Of a stretch of 23,352 nt of DNA, positions 14,345 to 20,219 are shown in pieces. Where the stretch lies: contig JAQGHE010000002.1 of NCBI GenBank assembly GCA_028288985.1, forward strand, positions 1-23,352, read 5' to 3'. Position 1 is the stretch's first letter, and the number at the start of each line of letters is the position of its first letter. Origin of the DNA: Candidatus Saccharimonadota bacterium. Lineage in GTDB: Bacteria > Patescibacteriota > Saccharimonadia > Saccharimonadales > UBA10212. The notes under the pieces were generated by a model. It had not been told where the DNA came from. It worked only from the letters and a program-made list of their open reading frames with translations, and ran no database searches. The position numbers were made by a program, and so were the translations under genes.

Positions 14345-14373
14345 TTGACTATCTTCTCAATTAGTGCTATAAT
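14345..14373 (+). promoter_or_regulatory. Strong promoter of the retropepsin-rimK operon
   Basis: TTGACT (14345-14350), 17-nt spacer, consensus TATAAT (14368-14373). Transcription would start near 14380, leaving about 62 nt of leader before ATG 14442. The -10 is part of the palindrome TATAATTATA (14368-14377), so a minus-strand start is possible from the same site. AGGA (14430-14433) gives a modest ribosome binding site. Confidence 0.6.
14348..14353 (-). promoter_or_regulatory. Possible -10 box of the minus-strand ATP-grasp gene
   Basis: On the minus strand GATAGT lies exactly 7 nt before the A of ATG 14341, fitting the leaderless pattern. It overlaps the plus-strand -35 box, so the two promoters would compete. 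A minus-strand TATAAT at 14372-14377 is an alternative. Confidence 0.35.
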
Positions 14374-14441
14374 TATACTCTAATCGTCACAAGTGTAAAT
14401 ATAAATCATTTCAACCTCAAATACTTTATAGGAATGTAATT

Positions 14442-14930
14442 ATGGGTAATAATTTAAGTATGGCTCAAGATGTTATTGGTCGTGCGGAACGGGTATCATT
14501 CCCAACTCTGCACCTTAGTAAAGTGCCCGCCAAGATTGATACCGGCGCGGACGTTAGCTCTATTTGGTGCAGCCAAATCCTGCTGAAAGAAGGTCAGCTA
14601 TACTGTGTTTTCTTCGCCCCGGGTAGCCCTTATTACACCGGCGAAGTGTACCACTTTCAGTCTAAGGAGTTTATGGTTACCCGTATCGCCAACTCATTCG
14701 GGCATAAAGAACTCCGGTACAAGGTCAAAATACCAATGACGGTTAAGGGCAGAACCATTAATGCCACCTTCACTCTGGCTGACCGGTCCCAAAAGCTTTA
14801 CCCTGTATTGATAGGCCGCGCGACACTTAGCGGCAAATTTCTAGTCGACGTCCGAAAAGGCAGTCCCTTGGCTGACGAAGAAAAGAAAAGAGTAAAGCGT
14901 TTAGCTAAAGAACTATCCAAAATCAAGTAG
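14442..14930 (+). CDS. RimB-like retropepsin-type aspartic peptidase (PF05618)
   Basis: This 162-aa protein matches the PF05618 family (once called ATP-dependent zinc protease; RimB in Pseudomonas), whose fold is that of a retropepsin. The catalytic signature is K-I-DTGAD at residues 33-37, the D-T/S-G of aspartic proteases. The second half contains TVKGRTINATFTLADRSQKLYPVLIGRATL, with the typical LIGR segment near the C-terminus. Retropepsins work as dimers, so one DTG per chain is expected. It sits 10 nt upstream of rimK and is thus probably part of the same operon, as in the rimABK system. The family's exact activity is not settled. A start at the in-frame ATG 14460 is possible. Confidence 0.88.
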   Translation: MGNNLSMAQDVIGRAERVSFPTLHLSKVPAKIDTGADVSSIWCSQILLKEGQLYCVFFAPGSPYYTGEVYHFQSKEFMVTRIANSFGHKELRYKVKIPMTVKGRTINATFTLADRSQKLYPVLIGRATLSGKFLVDVRKGSPLADEEKKRVKRLAKELSKIK

Positions 14931-14940
14931 GAGACTCTTC

Positions 14941-15846
14941 ATGAAGATCATAATTTTATCGAAAGGCCCGGCCAATTACACGACCAAGCGGCTAAAAGAA
15001 ACGGCAATAGCCCGCGGCCACGAAATCCGCGTGGTTAACTATGCCAAGTGTTATATGGCAGTTGAAAAGGGCAACCCGGTTGTTTATTACAAAGGTGAAA
15101 AGCTAACGGATGTAGACGCTATAATCCCCCGCATCGCCCAAAGCTACACCAAATACGGTTCCGCGGTTGTTCGGCAGTTTGAAATGCAGGGGGTCTTTAC
15201 CACCGCCAGCTCCATAGCTATCGTTCGCTCCCGAGACAAACTGCGGGCTTACCAGCTGATGGCCAAGGCCGGCGTAGGAGTGCCCAAGACGGTCTTTGCC
15301 CGCGAAACGGCTGATTTTGAAGAAGTTCTTGATCTCGTAGGCGGAGCGCCGGTTATCATTAAAGTGGCGCGCGGAACCCACGGCAACGGCGTAGTGCTGG
15401 CCGAAACCAGAAAAGCGGCCAAGGCCGTTATGCAGGCTTTTTATGTCGAGAGCGTGAACTTTTTGGTCCAGGAATTTATCGAAGAATCCGCCGGAACGGA
15501 TATCAGGGCCATAGTTGTTGGCGGCCGCGTGGTGGCCAGCATCAAACGCCAGAGCCTGGATGACGATTTCAGGTCCAACACTCACCAAGGCGGGGTTGGC
15601 AAGACCGTAAAGCTGACCGAGGAAGAGGAGCGCACCGCTATCAAAGCCGCCAAGTCGATGGGTCTGCCTATTTGCGGCGTTGACATGATGCGTAGTGCCC
15701 GTGGGCCGCTGGTGCTGGAAATTAATTCGTCCAGCAGCATAAAAACTCCAGAGCTCATCACCAAGCGCGATGTAGCCGAAAAAATCATCGAATATATTGA
15801 ACGTAATGCTAAAGCCCGCCGTCGCAAGGACCGCGTCGGAGCCTAA
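14941..15846 (+). CDS. rimK: RimK-type ATP-grasp glutamate ligase
   Basis: RimK adds glutamate residues to the C-terminus of ribosomal protein S6 in E. coli, and can make poly-glutamate. The 301-aa sequence is similar to E. coli RimK over its whole length: KRLKETAIARGHE, YYKGEKLTDVDAIIPRIAQSYTKYG, RQFEMQG, RSRDKLRAYQLMAKAGV, the ATP-binding VIIKVARGTHGNGVVLAE, LVQEFIEESAGTDIRAIVVG, DDFRSNTHQGG, GVDMMRSARGPLVLEIN. All residues expected for ATP and Mg binding appear present. A clear Shine-Dalgarno AGGAGA precedes the ATG. It follows the retropepsin gene; the acceptor protein in this organism is unknown. Known homologs also modify other proteins or small molecules, so S6 modification is not certain. 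Confidence 0.93.
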   Translation: MKIIILSKGPANYTTKRLKETAIARGHEIRVVNYAKCYMAVEKGNPVVYYKGEKLTDVDAIIPRIAQSYTKYGSAVVRQFEMQGVFTTASSIAIVRSRDKLRAYQLMAKAGVGVPKTVFARETADFEEVLDLVGGAPVIIKVARGTHGNGVVLAETRKAAKAVMQAFYVESVNFLVQEFIEESAGTDIRAIVVGGRVVASIKRQSLDDDFRSNTHQGGVGKTVKLTEEEERTAIKAAKSMGLPICGVDMMRSARGPLVLEINSSSSIKTPELITKRDVAEKIIEYIERNAKARRRKDRVGA

Positions 15847-15850
15847 GCAA

Positions 15851-16327
15851 ATGACGGGGCAGCCCTACTTTAAGAGCCTCGTCTTCTTTATTGTTTCGCT
15901 GGTCTTCCTTTGGGGAGCGGTCTTCGCCGTAATCCATAAAAAAGGACAGAGCCAGTGCTCCGAAAAGTACCGGCAGGATGTAACCGTAAGGGTGGGAGAA
16001 CAAGTGGTAGCCGCCCAGACGGCCAAATCTACCACGGAGCTGGAGAAGGGCTTAGGCGGGCGGTCGTGCCTTGGAACTCAGCAGGGCATGCTATTTAGTT
16101 TCGATAAGCCGGGGGACTATCCGTTCTGGATGCGCGACATGCATTTTCCGATTGATATCGTTTGGCTGGATTCCGCGCACAAGGTAGTGGAGGTTAGTGA
16201 GAATATAAGCCCAAGTTCATATCCTAAATCCTTCCAACCCGACTTCCAGGCGCAATATGTTTTAGAGATAAATGCCGGGCAAGCACAAAAGTTGGGAATT
16301 GCCAGCGGCACTAAGCTGAATTTCTGA
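15851..16327 (+). CDS. DUF192 family membrane-anchored protein
   Basis: The 158-aa protein has an N-terminal signal anchor (about residues 8-27, SLVFFIVSLVFLWGAVFAVI) and an exported DUF192 domain: ELEKGLGGRSCLGTQQGMLF, FWMRDMHFPIDIVWLD, VVEVSENI, YVLEINAGQAQKLGI. DUF192 is a small beta domain of unknown role. The start is ATG 15851, 4 nt after the rimK stop; longer in-frame starts (TTG 15797, ATG 15806) would overlap rimK by about 40-50 nt and lack the signal-anchor-first form. It is probably co-transcribed with rimK. No ribosome binding site is obvious, so its translation may be coupled. Confidence 0.88.
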   Translation: MTGQPYFKSLVFFIVSLVFLWGAVFAVIHKKGQSQCSEKYRQDVTVRVGEQVVAAQTAKSTTELEKGLGGRSCLGTQQGMLFSFDKPGDYPFWMRDMHFPIDIVWLDSAHKVVEVSENISPSSYPKSFQPDFQAQYVLEINAGQAQKLGIASGTKLNF

Positions 16328-16336
16328 TACCGCTCA

Positions 16337-16345
16337 TGTTAAAAT
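16337..16345 (+). promoter_or_regulatory. Extended -10 promoter of the 158-aa membrane protein (leaderless)
   Basis: TG-T-TAAAAT (16337-16345) is an extended -10 element that ends exactly 7 nt before the A of ATG 16352, so transcription should start at the start codon. No Shine-Dalgarno sequence is present. Confidence 0.55.
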
Positions 16346-16351
16346 GCTGCT

Positions 16352-16828
16352 ATGGCAGATATTTTGTTGGGCATACTGATTTTTGTGCCCGCGCTACTTA
16401 CATTTTTCTTAAAAAGTAACGGAGCGGTAATATTTTTAGCGGTTTGTGCCGGTTATGTAGCCTCAAGCTTGGCGGGCACCGACGTAGCCAACCTGCTTTC
16501 TAACAGCAATTTTAAGGTTAGAAACACAGATGTTTATTTAATTTTCCTGTTCCTACCGATGGCATTTAGTATTTTTCTGACGGCTCTGGCGGTAACCGGC
16601 AAACCAAAGTTAATCATGCACACTATTGCAGCCGCAGCCGCAGGGGCGGTGTTTGTGCTGGCCGCCGCGCCTTTTATCAATATCTCGCTTCATCTTAATC
16701 TGACCGAGGCTAAAAGCTGGCATGCACTGAGTGGTGCCCAATCATACCTCGCAGGCGGCGGGGCTCTGTATAGCATGATCCTAATCTGGTTCTTTTCTAA
16801 GAATTCCTCAAAGAAGCACAAGAAATAA
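16352..16828 (+). CDS. Four-helix membrane protein of unknown function, 158 aa
   Basis: I do not recognise a family. The protein has about four to five hydrophobic segments: residues 3-20 (ILLGILIFVPALLTFFL), 25-42, 62-82 (YLIFLFLPMAFSIFLTALAV), 88-108 (HTIAAAAAGAVFVLAAAPF) and 130-148 (YLAGGGALYSMILIWFF), and a basic tail SKKHKK that is probably cytoplasmic. No catalytic motif is visible. It is a single-gene unit with its own leaderless promoter, and its stop codon abuts that of the convergent LURP-one-like gene (TAATTA at 16826-16831). Confidence 0.78.
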   Translation: MADILLGILIFVPALLTFFLKSNGAVIFLAVCAGYVASSLAGTDVANLLSNSNFKVRNTDVYLIFLFLPMAFSIFLTALAVTGKPKLIMHTIAAAAAGAVFVLAAAPFINISLHLNLTEAKSWHALSGAQSYLAGGGALYSMILIWFFSKNSSKKHKK

Positions 16829-17416
16829 TTAGCGGCTTTGCATGGCATCCATGAGGACGGCCGTAATCATCCAGGCGCGTTCGTCCAGTTTGTCTTCAAA
16901 TTCTTCCTGTAGATATAGGGCATAATGGTCCCTGAAGCGCGTAATTTTGATGAATTCTCCAGCCGGGGAGCCATTACTGGTAATGACAAAATGGTACTTG
17001 ATGGGGAAGGCTACATCGCCTACATATGGCAGAAAATCCCATATCCTTCTGAATATGGCTATTCCCACACTTTTCTCAGATAGAGTGAACAGAGTCTCGT
17101 TAGTTTGGGGATTAAAAACGGTCCAGGTACTGACAAGCAAAGATTTTCTAAACTCCTTCTTTATGGCGGCTAATTTCTTGCCATCCGGATCCTGAATATC
17201 ATAAATAGCGCCCAAATCTATTACGGAGCGGGCAGCTGAAGTGGCGATAATCCGGCTTTGGGACTCATCTGAATAAAGAGTGAATTGCTCGCGTATGGCT
17301 AGCCTTTTTTGTCTGGCGAATCCCACGGTTTGCTTACCGTCAGGCTGGTCTTTCAGCACTCGGTACTCGTTGACCACTAAGGTAAATTTCTGATGGAGCT
17401 CAAAAAGTTTCTTCAA
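16829..17416 (-). CDS. LURP-one-related / tubby-like protein
   Basis: This 195-aa protein fits the LURP-one-related (LOR, DUF567) family, a tubby/scramblase-like 12-strand beta barrel wrapped around a central helix. Supporting parts are the beta-rich repeats, for example RLAIREQFTLYSDESQSRII, YDIQDPDGKKLAAIKKEFRKSLLVSTWTVFNPQTNETLFTLSEK and PIKYHFVITSNGSPAGEFIKI, and the C-terminal helix with ERAWMITAVLMDAMQ. No membrane segment. Homologs in bacteria and plants are of unclear function. It starts with TTG overlapping the stop of the upstream 85-aa gene (TTGA at 17413-17416), with AGGAGA a few nt before, so it is translated from the same message as that gene. Confidence 0.75.
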   Translation of the reverse strand: MKKLFELHQKFTLVVNEYRVLKDQPDGKQTVGFARQKRLAIREQFTLYSDESQSRIIATSAARSVIDLGAIYDIQDPDGKKLAAIKKEFRKSLLVSTWTVFNPQTNETLFTLSEKSVGIAIFRRIWDFLPYVGDVAFPIKYHFVITSNGSPAGEFIKITRFRDHYALYLQEEFEDKLDERAWMITAVLMDAMQSR

Positions 17417-17670
17417 CTGGGTCTCCTGCTGTTTTTAATGTCCAATAAACTTCCAACCAAAAGAATTACCAGGCCAACAGGGATAAGAACCGCAAGCTTT
17501 GCTACATAGCCCCAACCGCCTAGAGTGGCGCAGTTATGGCCAATGCACTTGTTCAACAAGGAATATACTCGCAGAAGAGAGACCATCGGGATTAAAAATC
17601 CTAAAGCGGCAATCACTACGCCGCTGATCATCAGGCGTTCGGCAAGGGTCTTTTGGGACCACCATTTCAT
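17413..17670 (-). CDS. Small two-helix membrane protein, 85 aa
   Basis: The 85-aa product has two hydrophobic helices (about residues 13-32, LMISGVVIAALGFLIPMVSL, and 54-74, VAKLAVLIPVGLVILLVGSL), joined by a loop with two cysteines (KCIGHNCATLGG), and a short basic tail. If the loop faces outside it could form a disulfide. I do not recognise a family. It is the first gene of a two-gene operon with the LURP-one-like gene and starts exactly at the predicted transcription start. Confidence 0.7.
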   Translation of the reverse strand: MKWWSQKTLAERLMISGVVIAALGFLIPMVSLLRVYSLLNKCIGHNCATLGGWGYVAKLAVLIPVGLVILLVGSLLDIKNSRRPS

Positions 17671-17676
17671 ATACGG

Positions 17677-17685
17677 ATAATAACA
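17677..17685 (-). promoter_or_regulatory. Extended -10 promoter of the two-gene membrane/LURP operon (leaderless)
   Basis: On the minus strand TG-T-TATTAT, with the hexamer at 17682-17677, lies 7 nt before the A of ATG 17670. No Shine-Dalgarno sequence is present. Confidence 0.55.
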
Positions 17686-17754
17686 GGGTCATTGACTTTT
17701 AACCTAAAAAACAGATAATGTAAGGTGTTATTCTGCCCATTTGGCTCTAGTAAC

Positions 17755-17789
17755 AATTTTGCAAGCGAAGCTAAGCTAATTGCAAAATT
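17755..17789. repeat. Inverted repeat directly upstream of tRNA-Lys
   Basis: AATTTTGCAA (17755-17764) and TTGCAAAATT (17780-17789) are perfect 10-bp inverted arms with a 15-nt loop, ending 6 nt before the first base of the tRNA. They could form a hairpin in the tRNA precursor's 5' leader, or be an operator or end site. Confidence 0.5.
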
Positions 17790-17795
17790 AGACGA

Positions 17796-17872
17796 GGGCC
17801 CGTAGCTCAGTAGGTTAGAGCAGCGGCCTTTTAAGCCGCGTGTCGTGGGTTCGAATCCCACCGGGCCCTCCA
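17796..17872 (+). tRNA. tRNA-Lys (anticodon UUU)
   Basis: A full 77-nt cloverleaf: acceptor GGGCCCG (17796-17802) with CGGGCCC (17862-17868); D arm GCTC/GAGC (17805-17808 and 17818-17821); anticodon stem GCGGC/GCCGC with loop CTTTTAA, anticodon TTT at 17830-17832; variable loop GTGTC; T arm GTGGG-TTCGAAT-CCCAC (17845-17861). The CCA end is encoded (17870-17872). The discriminator base (17869) is T, where A is common for lysine tRNAs. The CCA is directly followed by a terminator-like hairpin. Confidence 0.97.
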
Positions 17873-17909
17873 ACAAAATTGCTCACCTCGCGGTGGGCTA
17901 TTTTGTTGG
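17870..17909. terminator. Terminator hairpin overlapping the tRNA CCA end
   Basis: Core stem GCTCACC (17881-17887) / GGTGGGC (17892-17898) with a TCGC loop, flanked by an A-rich arm (CCAACAAAAT, 17870-17879) and its exact complement ATTTTGTTGG (17900-17909). One T-T mismatch separates the core and outer stems. The A-tract/stem/T-tract layout fits an intrinsic, possibly bidirectional terminator. The encoded CCA is inside the outer stem. Confidence 0.65.
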
Positions 17910-17937
17910 CCTGATCTAGGATTCGAATCCGAGAGGG

Positions 17938-17966
17938 CATAAATAGCCGGTGGCTGTTTATGTTTT
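17938..17966 (+). terminator. Second terminator-like hairpin
   Basis: CATAAATAGCC (17938-17948) pairs with GGCTGTTTATG (17952-17962) with one G-T wobble and a GGT loop, followed by TTTT (17963-17966). It lies between the two copies of the tRNA 3' end. There is no gene between this and the first terminator. Confidence 0.4.
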
Positions 17967-18019
17967 CCCTGCTTAGCCGAGTGAGAAAGCTTATTTTTCG
18001 AACGAGCATAATCTATAAC

Positions 18020-18041
18020 TCGAATCCCACCGGGCCCTCCA
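18020..18041 (+). repeat. 22-bp direct repeat of the tRNA-Lys 3' end (att-like scar)
   Basis: Exact copy of the last 22 bases of tRNA-Lys (17851-17872), from the T loop through CCA. The copies are 169 bp apart. The stretch 17873-18019 holds only the two hairpins and the palindrome GGATTCGAATCC (17919-17930); no coding region or integrase is visible. A displaced tRNA 3' end is the usual product of tRNA-targeted integration. Confidence 0.7.
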
Positions 18042-18080
18042 TGACTGCCTCATTGATATAGTTTCATTTTTATGGTATTG

Positions 18081-18086
18081 TATACT
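18081..18086 (+). promoter_or_regulatory. -10-like box of the GNAT gene (leaderless)
   Basis: TATACT ends 6 nt before the ATG at 18092, so transcription is predicted within 1 nt of the start codon. The -35 is not clear. Confidence 0.45.
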
Positions 18087-18091
18087 TAATT

Positions 18092-18595
18092 ATGACAGAG
18101 TTTAGGATTACAAATGAACACAGGCCGAGTGATCTCGGCAGCATTGTAGGCTTATTGGAGAGTCCGCGCCTTTGGGTGCCAACTCATCAGGACTACCCCA
18201 AGCATAATGAATGGCTCCAAAAAGCCGAGGCGCAAATTGCAGACGATTCCAAGCGCGCCATGCTGGCCTACTCTGGCCGCGAACCTGTCGGTACTGTTAT
18301 ATACCAGCGTCATCAGACTAGACCTGGTGTAGTTGAGGTAAAAAATATATCTGTTTCTCCTATATCCAGGGGCCGTTATTTCGGTAGCTTTTTGCTGAGA
18401 AATACGGAAATTGAAGCAACGACTCAGGATTTTCCGAACTGCACAGCAGTTATGGTTGATACCAAGATCACCAACACAGATATGATTACTTTTCTGCACG
18501 GGCAAGGGTATAGGCTTGAGGAAATTACTGACCTATACGGCCAAGACGCGGGTCTCGATGCCGTTTTGGTAAAATCTCTCGCGGTTTCTGATTGA
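18092..18595 (+). CDS. GNAT family N-acetyltransferase
   Basis: The 167-aa protein has the GNAT layout: the beta-4 strand GVVEVKNISVSPISRGRYFGSFLL matches motif A (V-x-x-x-x-R/Q-x-x-G-x-G/A binding the acetyl-CoA pyrophosphate), and VDTKITNTDMITFLHGQGYRLEEI matches motif B with the N-x-x-x-x-F-x-x-x-G-F/Y pattern. The motif A loop reads RGRYFG rather than the more common RGxGxG, so cofactor binding may be altered. The N-terminal part includes REPVGTVIYQR, the usual strand beta-2/3 area. The substrate is unknown. It is a single-gene unit. Confidence 0.85.
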   Translation: MTEFRITNEHRPSDLGSIVGLLESPRLWVPTHQDYPKHNEWLQKAEAQIADDSKRAMLAYSGREPVGTVIYQRHQTRPGVVEVKNISVSPISRGRYFGSFLLRNTEIEATTQDFPNCTAVMVDTKITNTDMITFLHGQGYRLEEITDLYGQDAGLDAVLVKSLAVSD

Positions 18596-18645
18596 GTCTA
18601 ATGTTTTAGCCGTAAGCAATTAAATTTTTGCGCTTGCTGTGGCAT

Positions 18646-18651
18646 GATAAT
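18646..18651 (+). promoter_or_regulatory. -10 box of comEC (leaderless)
   Basis: GATAAT lies exactly 7 nt before the A of ATG 18658, which favours this start over an in-frame TTG at 18628. The -35 is not clear. Confidence 0.45.
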
Positions 18652-18657
18652 CAGATT

Positions 18658-20094
18658 ATGCGCCGGTTCCGTAGGACGACATTGATAACGATGGGCTGTT
18701 TGGCTGTGCTTGCCGGGATCGGACTGTCTAGAAAAGTTTCTATGGATTTCGGCTGGTGGCTGGCACTATTTACCCCGGCGTTACTGCTTTTCAAAAATAA
18801 GAACACCTTGAGTCTTCTGTTGGTTATTATTTTAGGCTTGGGCATTGGTCTTTGGCGCGGGTGCATCTACATGCAGAAGCAGGCTGTGCTAAAAAGCCTA
18901 ACCGGCCGGAATATCGTGATTGAAGCTACCGCCCGCACCGATTCGGTCTACAGCAATAAATCACAGCTGGAGTTCACGGTTTCGGGGGTGCATTTACTGG
19001 AACCTGAAACCGGACCATTGGCCGGAACCTTTAAAATCAGTGGTTTTGGTGTGCCGATGGTTTACCGCGGCGACACGGTCCAAATAAGCGGCAAACTTTA
19101 CCCGATGCGTGGATCAAACCAGGCACACATTGCCTATGCCAAACTGCAGGTCATGAGAACCGGCGGTCAGACCATAGAGGCACTTACTCGAAAGTTTAGC
19201 GTCGGTATGCAGAACTCTTTGCCGGAGCCGCAGGCATCTTTTGCCCTTGGTCTGCTGGTGGGCCAGCGGACAAACCTCCCTGCAGATATCATCACTCAGC
19301 TGACGATGGTGGGGCTGGTACATATCGTGGCTGTTTCCGGATACAATCTGACAATTATCGTGCGCGGCATTCAAAGGTTAAAAATAAGAAGCAAATATCA
19401 AAAGACCGTCCTGTCGCTGGCCTTGATTCTGGTATTTTTGGTAGTTACGGGCTTTAGTGCATCTATTGTCCGTGCCGCTGTAATCTCCGGTCTAAGCCTT
19501 TGGGCTTGGTATTACGGCCGCAGCTTAAGGCCGCTGCTGCTCATTGCCTTCGCCGCGGCGGCCACGGGCCTGGCTAATCCGTTTTACGTGTGGAGCGACC
19601 TTGGATGGTATTTGTCGTTCCTGGCTTTCTTCGGCGTTCTGATAATAGCGCCTCTAATTACTTCCAGGCTGTTTGCCAAGCTGCCAAAACTCCTGATCCT
19701 GGTGCTGATAGAAACATTGTGCGCAGAGATTATGACCTTGCCGCTAATCATGATGGTATTCGGGCAGATGTCGCTTGTGGCACTGCTTGCCAATCTGATA
19801 ATAGTACCTTTGGTGCCGGCGGCTATGCTGCTTGGGGCCTTAGCGGCCCTGGGCGGGGCCATCCTGCCGCAAGTCTCAGGTTGGTTGGCGTGGCCGGCTC
19901 AACTGCTGCTGACATATATGCTCGATATTATTCATCTGCTGGCTGGCATCCCCTCTATATTCCTCCACATTTCAATCAGCCCGACATTAATGATCAGCCT
20001 GTATGCGATCGTTCTGATTCTAATTTTCTCACTGCGACGCCGTACTAAAACACCAAACCTGACGGCCGAAAACACCTTAAATATGTTAAAATAA
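18658..20094 (+). CDS. comEC: ComEC/Rec2 competence channel, short form
   Basis: ComEC forms the inner-membrane channel that admits single-stranded DNA during natural transformation. The 478-aa protein shows the N-terminal two to three helices, an extracellular OB-like domain (residues about 75-165, with RGDTVQISGKL), then the core 'Competence' domain: FALGLLVGQRTNLP, VGLVHIVAVSGYNLTII, ASIVRAAVISGLSLWAWYYGR, the conserved DLGWYLSFLAFFGVLI, and PLIMMVFGQMSLVALLANLIIVPLVPAAMLLG. Full ComEC proteins of 700-800 aa carry a C-terminal metallo-beta-lactamase domain; here the protein ends after the last helix in a short basic tail, so that nuclease-like domain is absent. Start is chosen at 18658 because of the -10 box upstream. 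Confidence 0.92.
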   Translation: MRRFRRTTLITMGCLAVLAGIGLSRKVSMDFGWWLALFTPALLLFKNKNTLSLLLVIILGLGIGLWRGCIYMQKQAVLKSLTGRNIVIEATARTDSVYSNKSQLEFTVSGVHLLEPETGPLAGTFKISGFGVPMVYRGDTVQISGKLYPMRGSNQAHIAYAKLQVMRTGGQTIEALTRKFSVGMQNSLPEPQASFALGLLVGQRTNLPADIITQLTMVGLVHIVAVSGYNLTIIVRGIQRLKIRSKYQKTVLSLALILVFLVVTGFSASIVRAAVISGLSLWAWYYGRSLRPLLLIAFAAAATGLANPFYVWSDLGWYLSFLAFFGVLIIAPLITSRLFAKLPKLLILVLIETLCAEIMTLPLIMMVFGQMSLVALLANLIIVPLVPAAMLLGALAALGGAILPQVSGWLAWPAQLLLTYMLDIIHLLAGIPSIFLHISISPTLMISLYAIVLILIFSLRRRTKTPNLTAENTLNMLK

Positions 20095-20120
20095 CAGATA
20101 TATCAATCACAGCTCATTTG

Positions 20121-20219
20121 CTTGGATGCGATGCAAGGCGCGGCCGAGGAACGGAGCGAGTCGTATGGAGGTATACGATGAGTAAGTACCGCAGGACAGC
20201 AACGCAGCAGCGCCCCAAG
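20121..20219 (+). promoter_or_regulatory. Structured leader upstream of yebC
   Basis: The 183-nt gap between comEC and yebC has clear structure. TCGTAT (20161-20166) and ATACGA (20173-20178) form a hairpin whose loop, GGAGGT, is a perfect Shine-Dalgarno sequence. GGCGC (20137-20141) pairs with GCGCC (20210-20214) and CTTGG (20121-20125) with CCAAG (20215-20219), enclosing the hairpin. The 3' part is rich in repeated GCAG/CAGCA. It could be a regulatory RNA leader, a small ORF or a mobile-type repeat. No clear promoter was found in the gap. Confidence 0.45.

Noticed and set aside
15797..15850. Longer start for the DUF192 protein overlapping rimK
   Set aside because: It would put 18 polar residues before the signal anchor and overlap rimK by 50 nt; ATG 15851 is simpler.
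17667..18009. Two overlapping minus-strand frames across the tRNA, with segments such as GFEPTTRGLK and GGIRTHDT
   Set aside because: These are the well-known spurious proteins that come from translating the antisense strand of tRNA genes; the tRNA and its 3' copy explain them.
17873..18019. A second, decayed tRNA gene between the two tRNA 3' copies
   Set aside because: Only a T-loop-like palindrome is visible; no acceptor, D or anticodon arm can be paired.
19590..20048. 152-codon plus-strand frame inside comEC
   Set aside because: It is a shifted frame of a GC-rich membrane-protein gene with no ribosome binding site and no hydrophobic pattern of its own.
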